64,000 nt of DNA from the NCBI RefSeq assembly GCF_011250555.1, contig NZ_JAANMZ010000016.1, positions 24,280 through 88,279 on the forward strand, given 5' to 3'. Positions 56,740-64,000 of the stretch are shown here, in pieces. How positions within the stretch are numbered: the stretch's first letter is position 1; each line of letters begins with the position of its first letter. This DNA is from Bacillus sp. MM2020_4. GTDB taxonomy: Bacteria > Bacillota > Bacilli > Bacillales > Cytobacillaceae. Position numbers and translations under genes: made by a program. The notes under the pieces were generated by a model. That model was not told the DNA's origin and searched no databases. It saw nothing but the letters and a program-made list of their open reading frames with translations.

Positions 56740-58293
56740 TTAAAAACCTACTTGATTTCTTGTAAGTTTCTTTTGCTTTTTCCCATTAATCACATTATTT
56801 AAGGTATTTTTGATATATTTAAATTCATCTGTTTTGTAAAAAAGTACAAAATACAATAGGTTCGGAACAATTAGACAAAATATCCCCTTAATAACTAAGG
56901 AAATAAAATTATCTCCTATAGCAAGAGCATTACAAATGATCGTTGTGACAAAGCATGCCACTATCGTTAAACCAAAATAATATCCATATTTAATAAAATA
57001 AGTAAATACTGATTTATTAAAAACATATCTATAAACTATACATGGCTGGGTCCACAACACAGTCGCTATAGTGCTTATTGTTGTTCCTAAAAAAATCCCA
57101 GCTAACCCGTAAACCTTAACCAAAATTAAAGACGCAATTAAATTAATTCCTCCCTCAATTAAAGGTGCATATTTATCTTGTACAAATAATCCTGCCTTAT
57201 TTTTAAATGTTGAAATTGATGACCTCATTCCGTCTAAATAGAAATTTATTAAAATAAAAATAAACGCTAAATTATCTAATAAATACTGTTTTCCGAGCCA
57301 CCAGCTAATAAAGGGCTCTAATAAGTTAAATAAAAAAATCACACAAAAAGAATATATCCAAAAGTTCACTAAATAAGACACTTTAAAAATCGAATAATTT
57401 TTCTCTGCACTTTCCGTTGCAATTAGATTTCCAACACTAGCACCAATACCGCCCAATATTGGGCTAACTAAAGCTGATAATTGCTGGGTTATCATTGTAT
57501 AATTGGAATAAATCCCAACTGTTGCTACACTAATAAAGGCAGAAATAAGAATATTATCAGTTCCAAAAACTAAATAACCGCCAATATTGTGTAAAAACAT
57601 TGCTTTTACATTCTTTACTAAGTTTTCTTTTATGTTATTATCGATTTTGTGTTTAATTTTTGTTTTTATATAGGGGTATCGATTATTAACAATTCTTCCA
57701 TTAATAATGTTTTGAAGTAAGTAAAAGAAAAGTTCTATTGCTAAGTAAAAAAGATAATTTTTTGTTACTAATAAGACGATAATCTTTGCTACCGTAGTTG
57801 CTACATGAATAAGTAGGTTGGTTCGAGCTAGTACATATCCTCTTTGATCTGCATTTATTAATGACCACTTGTGAGCATTTAAATAAGAAATCATATTCTT
57901 TGTAACAAATAAAAAATAAATGATCGAAAGCTGCGATATCGAACTTCCATCCTTCATTAAATGTCCTACTAAGGGATATATAATAATACTAATAACTAAT
58001 ATAATAATAGCTAATATTCCATAAGCCTTTTTATATAACTGGACTAAGGCAATTATTTTGTTTCGATCGTCTTCCGCCAATGGTTTATACAAGTTATAAA
58101 CAATGCTTATTCCTATTCCGCCTTCTACCAACGCCATAATTGACAAAACATTAGTTAATAACCCGTTAATACCTAAATATTCCGCTCCAAGGCTATCTAA
58201 GAAAATCTTTCTAGATAAAAAGCCAAGTAAAACAATAACTACTTGAGAAAAAATACTAATTGTTATGTTTTTTATTGAATGATTAGTTCTCAT
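56740..58293 (-). CDS. Wzx-type polysaccharide flippase
   Basis: 517 aa, about 12-14 hydrophobic segments, MATE/RfbX-like polysaccharide exporter. The start (SIKNITISIFSQVVIVLLGFLSRKIFLDSLGAEYLGINGL, residues about 6-45) is characteristic of Firmicute Wzx proteins. It should move lipid-linked repeat units across the membrane. No Wzy polymerase is visible within the window, so that gene would have to lie upstream, beyond the right edge. Confidence 0.9.
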   Translation of the reverse strand: MRTNHSIKNITISIFSQVVIVLLGFLSRKIFLDSLGAEYLGINGLLTNVLSIMALVEGGIGISIVYNLYKPLAEDDRNKIIALVQLYKKAYGILAIIILVISIIIYPLVGHLMKDGSSISQLSIIYFLFVTKNMISYLNAHKWSLINADQRGYVLARTNLLIHVATTVAKIIVLLVTKNYLFYLAIELFFYLLQNIINGRIVNNRYPYIKTKIKHKIDNNIKENLVKNVKAMFLHNIGGYLVFGTDNILISAFISVATVGIYSNYTMITQQLSALVSPILGGIGASVGNLIATESAEKNYSIFKVSYLVNFWIYSFCVIFLFNLLEPFISWWLGKQYLLDNLAFIFILINFYLDGMRSSISTFKNKAGLFVQDKYAPLIEGGINLIASLILVKVYGLAGIFLGTTISTIATVLWTQPCIVYRYVFNKSVFTYFIKYGYYFGLTIVACFVTTIICNALAIGDNFISLVIKGIFCLIVPNLLYFVLFYKTDEFKYIKNTLNNVINGKKQKKLTRNQVGF

Positions 58294-58340
58294 TTTATAA
58301 TTCCTTTTTTAATTTATTAAAAACTAATTTCAATGATTAG

Positions 58341-59240
58341 CTATATTATCTTTGAAATTATTTGGCCATCGTATTTCACATCAAAAATTTCGCTTACATT
58401 CGTTCCACCCGGAATTTCTCCAATATATTTATTTTTTACAGGAGACTTTTCCATAGCATTTTGTAAAAACCACTCATATTCTATATCGAAATGACCAATA
58501 TCAATTGCTTGATAACCTCTAATTGATAGATCATATGATAATACTGTAGCAGTGGGTCCAAGTGCGATTAATATTAATTTTGTTTTATCCAACCTTTTTA
58601 TTTCATTTAAAATTTCACTATATTTTGAGTAGGCATTTGTTGGTGGACATTACAGCCTTTCAATTGAACACGCATTATCAAATAAATTATTACCAACACC
58701 TAATCTACTATGTTCCCCTTCTACAATAACAATTTCCCTGTTATTCCATAGCTTTTTAAATTTTAAAAAGCTATCCCCAGCCCGACTTTTATCTTTATAA
58801 TCAATATATAAACGTGTAACGAGGGAATCATAATATTCCTTTTTTCGATCAATTAATTTGTATATTTTCCGCCTATTCAAGTTTAGATATTTATGCCAAT
58901 ACTTTTTTGGTTTTTCAGAACACCATTCTAAATCACTAAATACGTTAGGAATACATACTAAATGTTTCTCATTTTTGCTTTTTACTATTTCCCTTAGCCG
59001 TATTGCAAGTTCAGGAATGTAAGGCTGAAATAATAAACTTTGACCATTCATTAGTGAAAATTCACCATCGCCATACCTACTAATTGAAAATTGATTATGC
59101 AGAATCTCATCCAAAGTTTCATCCGTATTATGAACAACTGGCGATTTTAACACTTTGTAAATAACCTTATTATGGAAAATCAAAAGGTTTCCTTTAATCT
59201 TAATAAATTTATAATAAATTTTTTGTAATCGTTCTTTCAT
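58341..59240 (-). pseudogene. GT-D type glycosyltransferase interrupted by an in-frame TAA
   Basis: About 299 codons. N-terminal part 58650-59240 (DEILHNQFSISRYGDGEFSL, then WHKYLNLNRRKIY, NREIVIVEGEHSRLGVGNNLF) and C-terminal part 58341-58649 (TKLILIALGPTATVLSYDLS, GYQAIDIGHFDIEYEWFL) make one SP_1767/DUF1792-like GT-D enzyme. They are in the same frame, separated only by TAA at 58650-58652 (reading IERL-stop-CPPTNAYSKYSEIL). No frameshift. The start overlaps the GT2 stop by 4 bases (ATGA). Either a recent nonsense mutation or a base error. Confidence 0.85.
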
Positions 59241-60205
59241 ATTCCTATTCTCCTAAGGTTTATTAATAGCTTATAAAATATTGGTTGAACTTTTGTTGCT
59301 ATTAGCAATAGCTTCACTGATTTTGGATATTCTTCTAGTCTAATTGTTTTACTAAAATATCTATTTAATATACCTACAACTTTAGAATATTCTGTTTTAT
59401 ATTTTGAAAAATTAGCGCTAATTGAAATTAAATTTAATATTACCATTGCACTATTAGCTAACTTTAAAGTAACTAAATTACGTAGCTCAGGATAATTTTT
59501 TTCAATAAATTTGAACATTTCATCATATATTAATACTCCATCAATTCTTATATTCTTTATCGCATGATCCATTGTACTGTTTTCACGTTTTATATAATGG
59601 TACTTTGGAGCACCGATACAACAGATCCGATTACTCTTATGAATTAATTTATATGTAATGGCTGTATCTTCATAAATTAATCCAACTGGGAATCTTATTT
59701 CCTTTAGCAGACTCCTCTTTATTAATTTCGTCCATACGACCTCATCATATAGTTTTCCTTCAAGCATTGCTTTCATTGCTTGGGTTTTATCGTGTATTGT
59801 TAGAGAATGTGCTCCATTTTTTACTGTCTTATTTTTGAAATAGATTACGCTAGTGCAATTGGCAATCTCACAGTTATTTTTTATACACATATCATAAAGC
59901 AATTCATACATATCTGGTTCTATCCAGTCATCACTATCTACAAATCCGATATAATCTCCTTTTGCCTTCTCAAGCCCTGCATTCCTTGCCGAAGATAGGC
60001 CGCCATTTTCTTTATGGACGACTATTACACGACTATCTTTACTCGCATATTCATCACAAATTTCACCACATTTATCCGGTGATCCATCATCTACAAGGAT
60101 CAGTTCAAAATCTGTTAATGTTTGTGCTAATATCGAATCAACACATTTTCGTATATAGGGCTCCACTTTATATACAGGCACAATAATGCTAATTTTGGGA
60201 TTCAT
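59237..60205 (-). CDS. glycosyltransferase family 2
   Basis: 322 aa GT-A enzyme. The start (KISIIVPVYKVEPYIRKCVD) and SILAQTLTDFELILVDDGSP bind the nucleotide sugar; NGGLSSARNAGLEKAKGDYI and the DXD-type VDSDDWIEPDM follow. It adds a sugar to a lipid-linked repeat unit; donor and acceptor cannot be read from sequence. AAAGGAACTAAAGC precedes the ATG. It lies 14 bases after the GT4 gene. Confidence 0.92.
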   Translation of the reverse strand: MNPKISIIVPVYKVEPYIRKCVDSILAQTLTDFELILVDDGSPDKCGEICDEYASKDSRVIVVHKENGGLSSARNAGLEKAKGDYIGFVDSDDWIEPDMYELLYDMCIKNNCEIANCTSVIYFKNKTVKNGAHSLTIHDKTQAMKAMLEGKLYDEVVWTKLIKRSLLKEIRFPVGLIYEDTAITYKLIHKSNRICCIGAPKYHYIKRENSTMDHAIKNIRIDGVLIYDEMFKFIEKNYPELRNLVTLKLANSAMVILNLISISANFSKYKTEYSKVVGILNRYFSKTIRLEEYPKSVKLLLIATKVQPIFYKLLINLRRIGI

Positions 60206-60219
60206 GCTTTAGTTCCTTT

Positions 60220-61398
60220 CTATATAGAAAACATTTTTGATTTAATGTTTGATTTCAATTGATTATTTTTTAGATTCTCAGTTAACCGGGTTCTTTGTAA
60301 TGGATTTTCAATTAGGTATTTTAACCTTTTGTATAATTCATCTTCATTACATTCCGCAATCAAACCATTGTATCCATCCTTTAGTTGCTCATATGCACCA
60401 GTGAAGTTTGTTGTGATAATTGGTTTTAGCAAACACTTGGCCTCTGCAAGTGTAAGACAATATCCTTCATGCCTTGATGTTTGGACATAAATATCTGAAT
60501 TTAAAATATAAGGATAAGGATTGGGTGTGGATCCTAATAGCAAAAAGTCAGTCTGTAAATCGTTATCATTAATTTGCTTCTCATACTCTTTCCTATCATT
60601 TCCGTCACCTATGCAATACCATCTGACATCGTAGCCATCTTTTCTTAACCTAGATAAAACATTTATTGCCATATCCTGACCTTTTTCCTTAGAAAGCCTT
60701 CCTACAGTTACAACCTTTATACCCTTGTATGTTTCATCAAATTGGATTGTTTCTTTTGCCATTTCAATTATCAGATTAGCTGGTACAATATTCATAAAAG
60801 TATCAGCCTTGATTTTTGCTACCGGAATTTGCTCTATTAAATGCCTCTTTGCTTCTTTAGAAACTACATATATTTTATTGAATTCCTTATACAATTTTGC
60901 ATATAATTTTTTATTAACCTGATGTTTTGAAATATCAAAATGGACCCAAGATATTTTTTTAGTTGCTTTGACTTTATGGGCTATATAAAAATCAATGATA
61001 TCGGTTGGCCCTTGGTATGAAATAGCTACATCATATGTATTATCATTTGGTGAGATACTTTTGAATACCTGCCTATAATAAAAGTATCTATTTTTAAAAT
61101 ACTTTGAGATAAAATAAGAAAATAAAAATACTGGAATTTTAAAGTATTGTTTATTTTTCACATAATCTTTTATGGTTTGTTGTGGCGGCTGCATGATAAT
61201 CGGCTTCACTGAATGAAACCATGAAGCCTCCTCAACTTTTACCCAATCGGGGATATACTTCAAAAATTCACCCTTCTTTTCCAGCAGCAAAATAGTAATA
61301 TCATATTTCTCCTTAGGTATCTCGGATAATAGGGAGAGTAGTGACTTTTCTACACCGCCAATGTTCATACTACTGAGCATAAAAAGCACTTTTTTCAA
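60220..61398 (-). CDS. glycosyltransferase family 4 (paralogue 3)
   Basis: 392 aa from a TTG at 61398, chosen because GGAGG precedes it and the protein then begins (L)KKVLFMLSSMNIGGVEKSLL like its neighbours; the frame continues to 61494 only through the inverted repeats. GT-B fold: VTVGRLSKEKGQDMAINVL, LLGSTPNPYPYI and SRHEGYCLTLAEAKCLLKPI with the conserved E(x7)E. Strongly similar to the gene at 61481. Confidence 0.88.
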   Translation of the reverse strand: MKKVLFMLSSMNIGGVEKSLLSLLSEIPKEKYDITILLLEKKGEFLKYIPDWVKVEEASWFHSVKPIIMQPPQQTIKDYVKNKQYFKIPVFLFSYFISKYFKNRYFYYRQVFKSISPNDNTYDVAISYQGPTDIIDFYIAHKVKATKKISWVHFDISKHQVNKKLYAKLYKEFNKIYVVSKEAKRHLIEQIPVAKIKADTFMNIVPANLIIEMAKETIQFDETYKGIKVVTVGRLSKEKGQDMAINVLSRLRKDGYDVRWYCIGDGNDRKEYEKQINDNDLQTDFLLLGSTPNPYPYILNSDIYVQTSRHEGYCLTLAEAKCLLKPIITTNFTGAYEQLKDGYNGLIAECNEDELYKRLKYLIENPLQRTRLTENLKNNQLKSNIKSKMFSI

Positions 61399-61425
61399 TG
61401 TTATTTCCTCCCTATCTTCCCCAAA

Positions 61426-61482
61426 GTTTTGATTACAAAAGAAAAGTCTCAAGTTTCTTTTGTAATCAAAACTTGAGACTTT
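61426..61482 (-). promoter_or_regulatory. interleaved perfect inverted repeats between two GT4 genes
   Basis: Two perfect, interlocking pairs: GTTTTGATTACAAAAG (61426-61441) with its complement at 61457-61472 (16 bp), and AAAGTCTCAAGTTT (61443-61456) with its complement at 61469-61482 (14 bp). They cannot both form simple hairpins. On the minus strand the second pair forms first and is followed by TCTTTTG, like a terminator, and the other would compete. The upstream stop codon lies inside. Confidence 0.75.
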
Positions 61483-62674
61483 AATTTGGAACAATATTAA
61501 ATAATTTTTGAATTTCAGTTGTTGTGTTTATTTTGTTAAGTCGTGAATTTTCTTCTAATCTTCTTTTTAAGTTTTCATCATCTAACAATTGCTTTAAAGC
61601 TAAATACATCTCTTGTGCATCAAAATTTACAATTAATCCAGTATGATTATGAATAATTTGTTCACAAGCCCCTGTAAAATTTGTACTAATTATCGGCTTG
61701 TTAAAGCATTTTGCTTCTGTTAATGTAATACAGTAACCTTCATGTCGTGATGGCTGCACATATAGATCACACTGTTTCATAAAAGAATATGGATTAGTGT
61801 TAGCTCCCAGAAATATAAAGTCTTCTTTTACATTGTATACTTCTACTAATTTTTCATAATCTCCTTTGTCTCTCCCATCACCAATGCAGTACCACCTAAC
61901 GTTGTACCCATCTTCTTTTAATTTTGCTAATACGGGGATTGTTAAATCCTGGCCCTTCTCTTTAGTTAGTCGACCTACTGTTAATATTCTTAACCCTTTA
62001 AAATGATCCTCAAATCCAACCCCATCGTTAGCCATCTTCACTATCGAACTTTGAGATATTAAATTGAAAAAAGTATCGACCTTTTCGTTAAGATTCGGCA
62101 AATAGTCGATTATCTTTTTCCTACCCTCATTTGAAACAACAAAGAGCTTATCGAATTTTTTATAAATTTTCTTGGCAAATTTTTGATTAAATCCGATCCT
62201 AGTAACATCAAAATGAATCCATTGGACTTTCTTTTTAGCTTTCACTTTATTTATGACAAAATAGCTGATAAAGTCCATTGGGCCTGCATAAGCTATTGCA
62301 ACATCATATTCTGTTTCGATATCTTGATAGTCTTTTAAGGCATATTTAAATATAATGCTTCTTTCTTTCGTAATTTTTGAAATTAAGTGAAGCAAAATTA
62401 TAATAAAAGCTTTAACGAATCTCCCCTTTCTAAGAAAGTTTAAAGCAACGATGTGGAGAGGCTGATTCAGTATATTTTTCATCTTTAAATATCCTGGTAA
62501 ATAATCAACATGAATATCCTTAGGAACTGAATTTAAAAATCCCCCATATTCTTCTAACAATAAAAGGGTGATGTCATATTCTTTTGAAGGGATTTCTGAT
62601 AGCATATTAAGTAGCGCTTTCTCTGTCCCTCCTACATTCATATTGATCAACATAAATACTAACTTTTTTTTCAT
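61481..62674 (-). CDS. glycosyltransferase family 4 (paralogue 2)
   Basis: 397 aa GT-B enzyme. LVFMLINMNVGGTEKALLNM at the start, VQWIHFDVTRIGF in the middle, then ILTVGRLTKEKGQDLTIPVL, FLGANTNPYSFMKQCDLYVQ and PSRHEGYCITLTEAKCFNKPI. Close relative of the gene at 60220, suggesting tandem duplication and specialisation. Donor and acceptor unknown. It lies 17 bases after the third paralogue. Confidence 0.9.
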   Translation of the reverse strand: MKKKLVFMLINMNVGGTEKALLNMLSEIPSKEYDITLLLLEEYGGFLNSVPKDIHVDYLPGYLKMKNILNQPLHIVALNFLRKGRFVKAFIIILLHLISKITKERSIIFKYALKDYQDIETEYDVAIAYAGPMDFISYFVINKVKAKKKVQWIHFDVTRIGFNQKFAKKIYKKFDKLFVVSNEGRKKIIDYLPNLNEKVDTFFNLISQSSIVKMANDGVGFEDHFKGLRILTVGRLTKEKGQDLTIPVLAKLKEDGYNVRWYCIGDGRDKGDYEKLVEVYNVKEDFIFLGANTNPYSFMKQCDLYVQPSRHEGYCITLTEAKCFNKPIISTNFTGACEQIIHNHTGLIVNFDAQEMYLALKQLLDDENLKRRLEENSRLNKINTTTEIQKLFNIVPN

Positions 62675-62691
62675 TTGTTTTTCTCTCTTTC

Positions 62692-63882
62692 TTATCCAAT
62701 TAATTCATAAACCTTCTTAATTTCCTCAACATTCCCTTTCTTCTCAGAATGTAGGTATTCGATAACACTCTCCCTTAATTCCTGATCAGTGATCATTTTT
62801 AATATCCCTTCACAAACAGCATCTGAGCTCATCTCAACCACTAAACCATTTTTTCCGTCAACCATTTGATTGTAAACCGCATCAAACCTTGTAGTAACAA
62901 CTGGAATATTAAGCATTCGTGCCTCTGCAATCGCTAGTCCGAACCCCTCAAACCTCGAAGTCTGTACATATAAATCAGCATTTTTTATATATGGGTAAGG
63001 ATTTGCCTTAACCCCTAACAAGATAAAGTGTTCAGCCAGGTCATTTACCTTTATATTTTCCTCTATTTCCTTTTTCAGTGGTCCTTTCCCCAACGCATAC
63101 CATTTAAATTTTAGTCCTCGTTCTTTAAGACTTTTACATGCTTTCAGGGCAATATCGTACCCCTTTTGGTGGGCTAGCCTTCCGATTGTTAGAATTCTTA
63201 CGCCAGCAAAATGGTCGTCATAATCATTACCTATATTTGCCATTTTAGAAATGAAATTAGGATTATTAATATCGTAAATCACATCTATTTTCCTTGAGTA
63301 GTGTGGAAAGGTCTCTAATAATATTTCTTTAGTTGAATCAGAAACTGCCACGATTTTATTGTATTGATCATAATACTTTTTTTGGAATTCCTTTTCTATA
63401 TCATCTAATCGGTAACTAACGTTCACCCATGCATACTTTTTCTTTGCTTTTATCTTGTCTGCTACATAGAAAGTAGGAATTCCCTGCGCATAACTAATAG
63501 CTATATCATATTCCTTAGGATTTTTTTCGATAACATTAGAAACACTTTGCCAAAAGATTCTCGCTTTCTGTGGATTGCTGAACTTTTTCTTACGGATTCC
63601 CAACGAGTACTTTATCCTAGAAGAAAACATTTTAAAATCAATATGACTTACAGAGTAAGTAATTGCTTGTTTCATACTCAAAGCTGCAAATTCTGTATAC
63701 TTTAACGGTTTTAAAATATTTACCTCTTTCGGAACTAATTCCTCAAGCTCTCCACCATGACCAAAAAGCATAAGGTCAACAGAAAACCTTGAATAATCTA
63801 AAAGTGATAATAATGTAATTAGGCTTTTTTCCGCCCCAGCACAATGTAACGAATCTATTACAAATAATAGTTGTTTTTTCAT
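62692..63882 (-). CDS. glycosyltransferase family 4 (paralogue 1)
   Basis: 396 aa GT-B enzyme: LLFVIDSLHCAGAEKSLITL, YAWVNVSYRLDDIEKEF, then ILTIGRLAHQKGYDIALKAC, LLGVKANPYPYIKNADLYVQ and SRFEGFGLAIAEARMLNIPV. More diverged than the other two. It is the first gene of the visible part of the exopolysaccharide operon; the RBS (GTGAAGTGAT) is weak and the promoter may lie further right, outside the window. Confidence 0.88.
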   Translation of the reverse strand: MKKQLLFVIDSLHCAGAEKSLITLLSLLDYSRFSVDLMLFGHGGELEELVPKEVNILKPLKYTEFAALSMKQAITYSVSHIDFKMFSSRIKYSLGIRKKKFSNPQKARIFWQSVSNVIEKNPKEYDIAISYAQGIPTFYVADKIKAKKKYAWVNVSYRLDDIEKEFQKKYYDQYNKIVAVSDSTKEILLETFPHYSRKIDVIYDINNPNFISKMANIGNDYDDHFAGVRILTIGRLAHQKGYDIALKACKSLKERGLKFKWYALGKGPLKKEIEENIKVNDLAEHFILLGVKANPYPYIKNADLYVQTSRFEGFGLAIAEARMLNIPVVTTRFDAVYNQMVDGKNGLVVEMSSDAVCEGILKMITDQELRESVIEYLHSEKKGNVEEIKKVYELIG

Positions 63883-64000
63883 AATATTAAGTAATCACTT
63901 CACCCTTGTTTAAATTTCATAAACTAATGATTAGTTTTTATCAATTTTTTAATATTATTTGATAGTAACAACAAACCAAAACTATAATTTAGTATTGTTA

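Noticed and set aside
58341..59240. Two separate small genes or a frameshifted GT-D gene
   Set aside because: 19 sense codons between the stop and the downstream frame are in phase and continue the family sequence.
61399..61494. N-terminal extension of the GT4 protein (MFQIKVSSFDYKRNL...)
   Set aside because: It is the translation of the inverted repeats; GGAGG and the family-typical start lie at the TTG at 61398.

Overview
The window looks like the chromosome of a low-GC, spore-forming Bacillaceae (Neobacillus/Mesobacillus-like; I cannot name a species from sequence alone). Supporting signs are a YjcZ-type small protein, an AbrB/SpoVT-type regulator, a SleB-type LysM hydrolase, hom-thrC-thrB gene order, a T-box in front of serA, BdbC/BdbD, sigma-54 (SigL)-type catabolic promoters, strong AGGAGG ribosome binding sites and many U-rich hairpin terminators.

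Layout. 1-6.8 kb: the end of a GGDEF-EAL protein, the threonine operon hom-thrC-thrB (minus strand) and T-box-controlled serA. 6.9-8.0 kb: a HAD hydrolase. 8.1-25.8 kb: a catabolic island best explained as polyamine (putrescine/cadaverine) and GABA/5-aminovalerate degradation. It has a ureohydrolase (agmatinase family), two PuuP-like permeases (one broken by an in-frame TAA), putrescine aminotransferase, two aldehyde dehydrogenases, a GABA-type aminotransferase, glutamate dehydrogenase, and a class III CoA-transferase with a glutaryl-CoA-dehydrogenase-like enzyme. One sigma-54 activator is present, and five -24/-12 promoters can be read directly. 25.8-35.2 kb: housekeeping genes (LysM hydrolase, Dps, ABC1 kinase, AbrB-like, YjcZ, acetolactate-synthase-like enzyme, BdbD/BdbC, lactonase, DUF421, VanZ).

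35.3-46.5 kb is the most interesting region: a RiPP (ribosomally made peptide) locus on the minus strand. It consists of two complementary half-clusters. The lasso half has a cyclase, a short 56-aa paeninodin-like precursor, an HPr-kinase-like enzyme, a nucleotidyltransferase and an ABC exporter. The second half has an 83-aa Gly/Asn/Pro-rich precursor-like protein, a second HPr-kinase-like enzyme, a PqqD-type leader-binding protein, an S26-type peptidase, a second ABC exporter and a second nucleotidyltransferase. The lasso half lacks PqqD and the usual transglutaminase-like protease; the second half lacks a cyclase. Both precursors share the same N-terminal KKx[WY]xxP spacing.

46.8-64 kb is AT-rich cell-surface/exopolysaccharide territory, all minus strand apart from fragments. 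It holds a phosphoesterase, a large beta-helix protein, two acyltransferases, a polysaccharide deacetylase with a leucine-rich tail, a degraded IS1595-like transposase flanked by a duplicated segment, a FemAB/CelD-type acyltransferase, a Wzx-type flippase, a GT-D glycosyltransferase with an in-frame stop, a GT2 enzyme and three tandem paralogous GT4 glycosyltransferases. No rRNA, tRNA or CRISPR array was seen.
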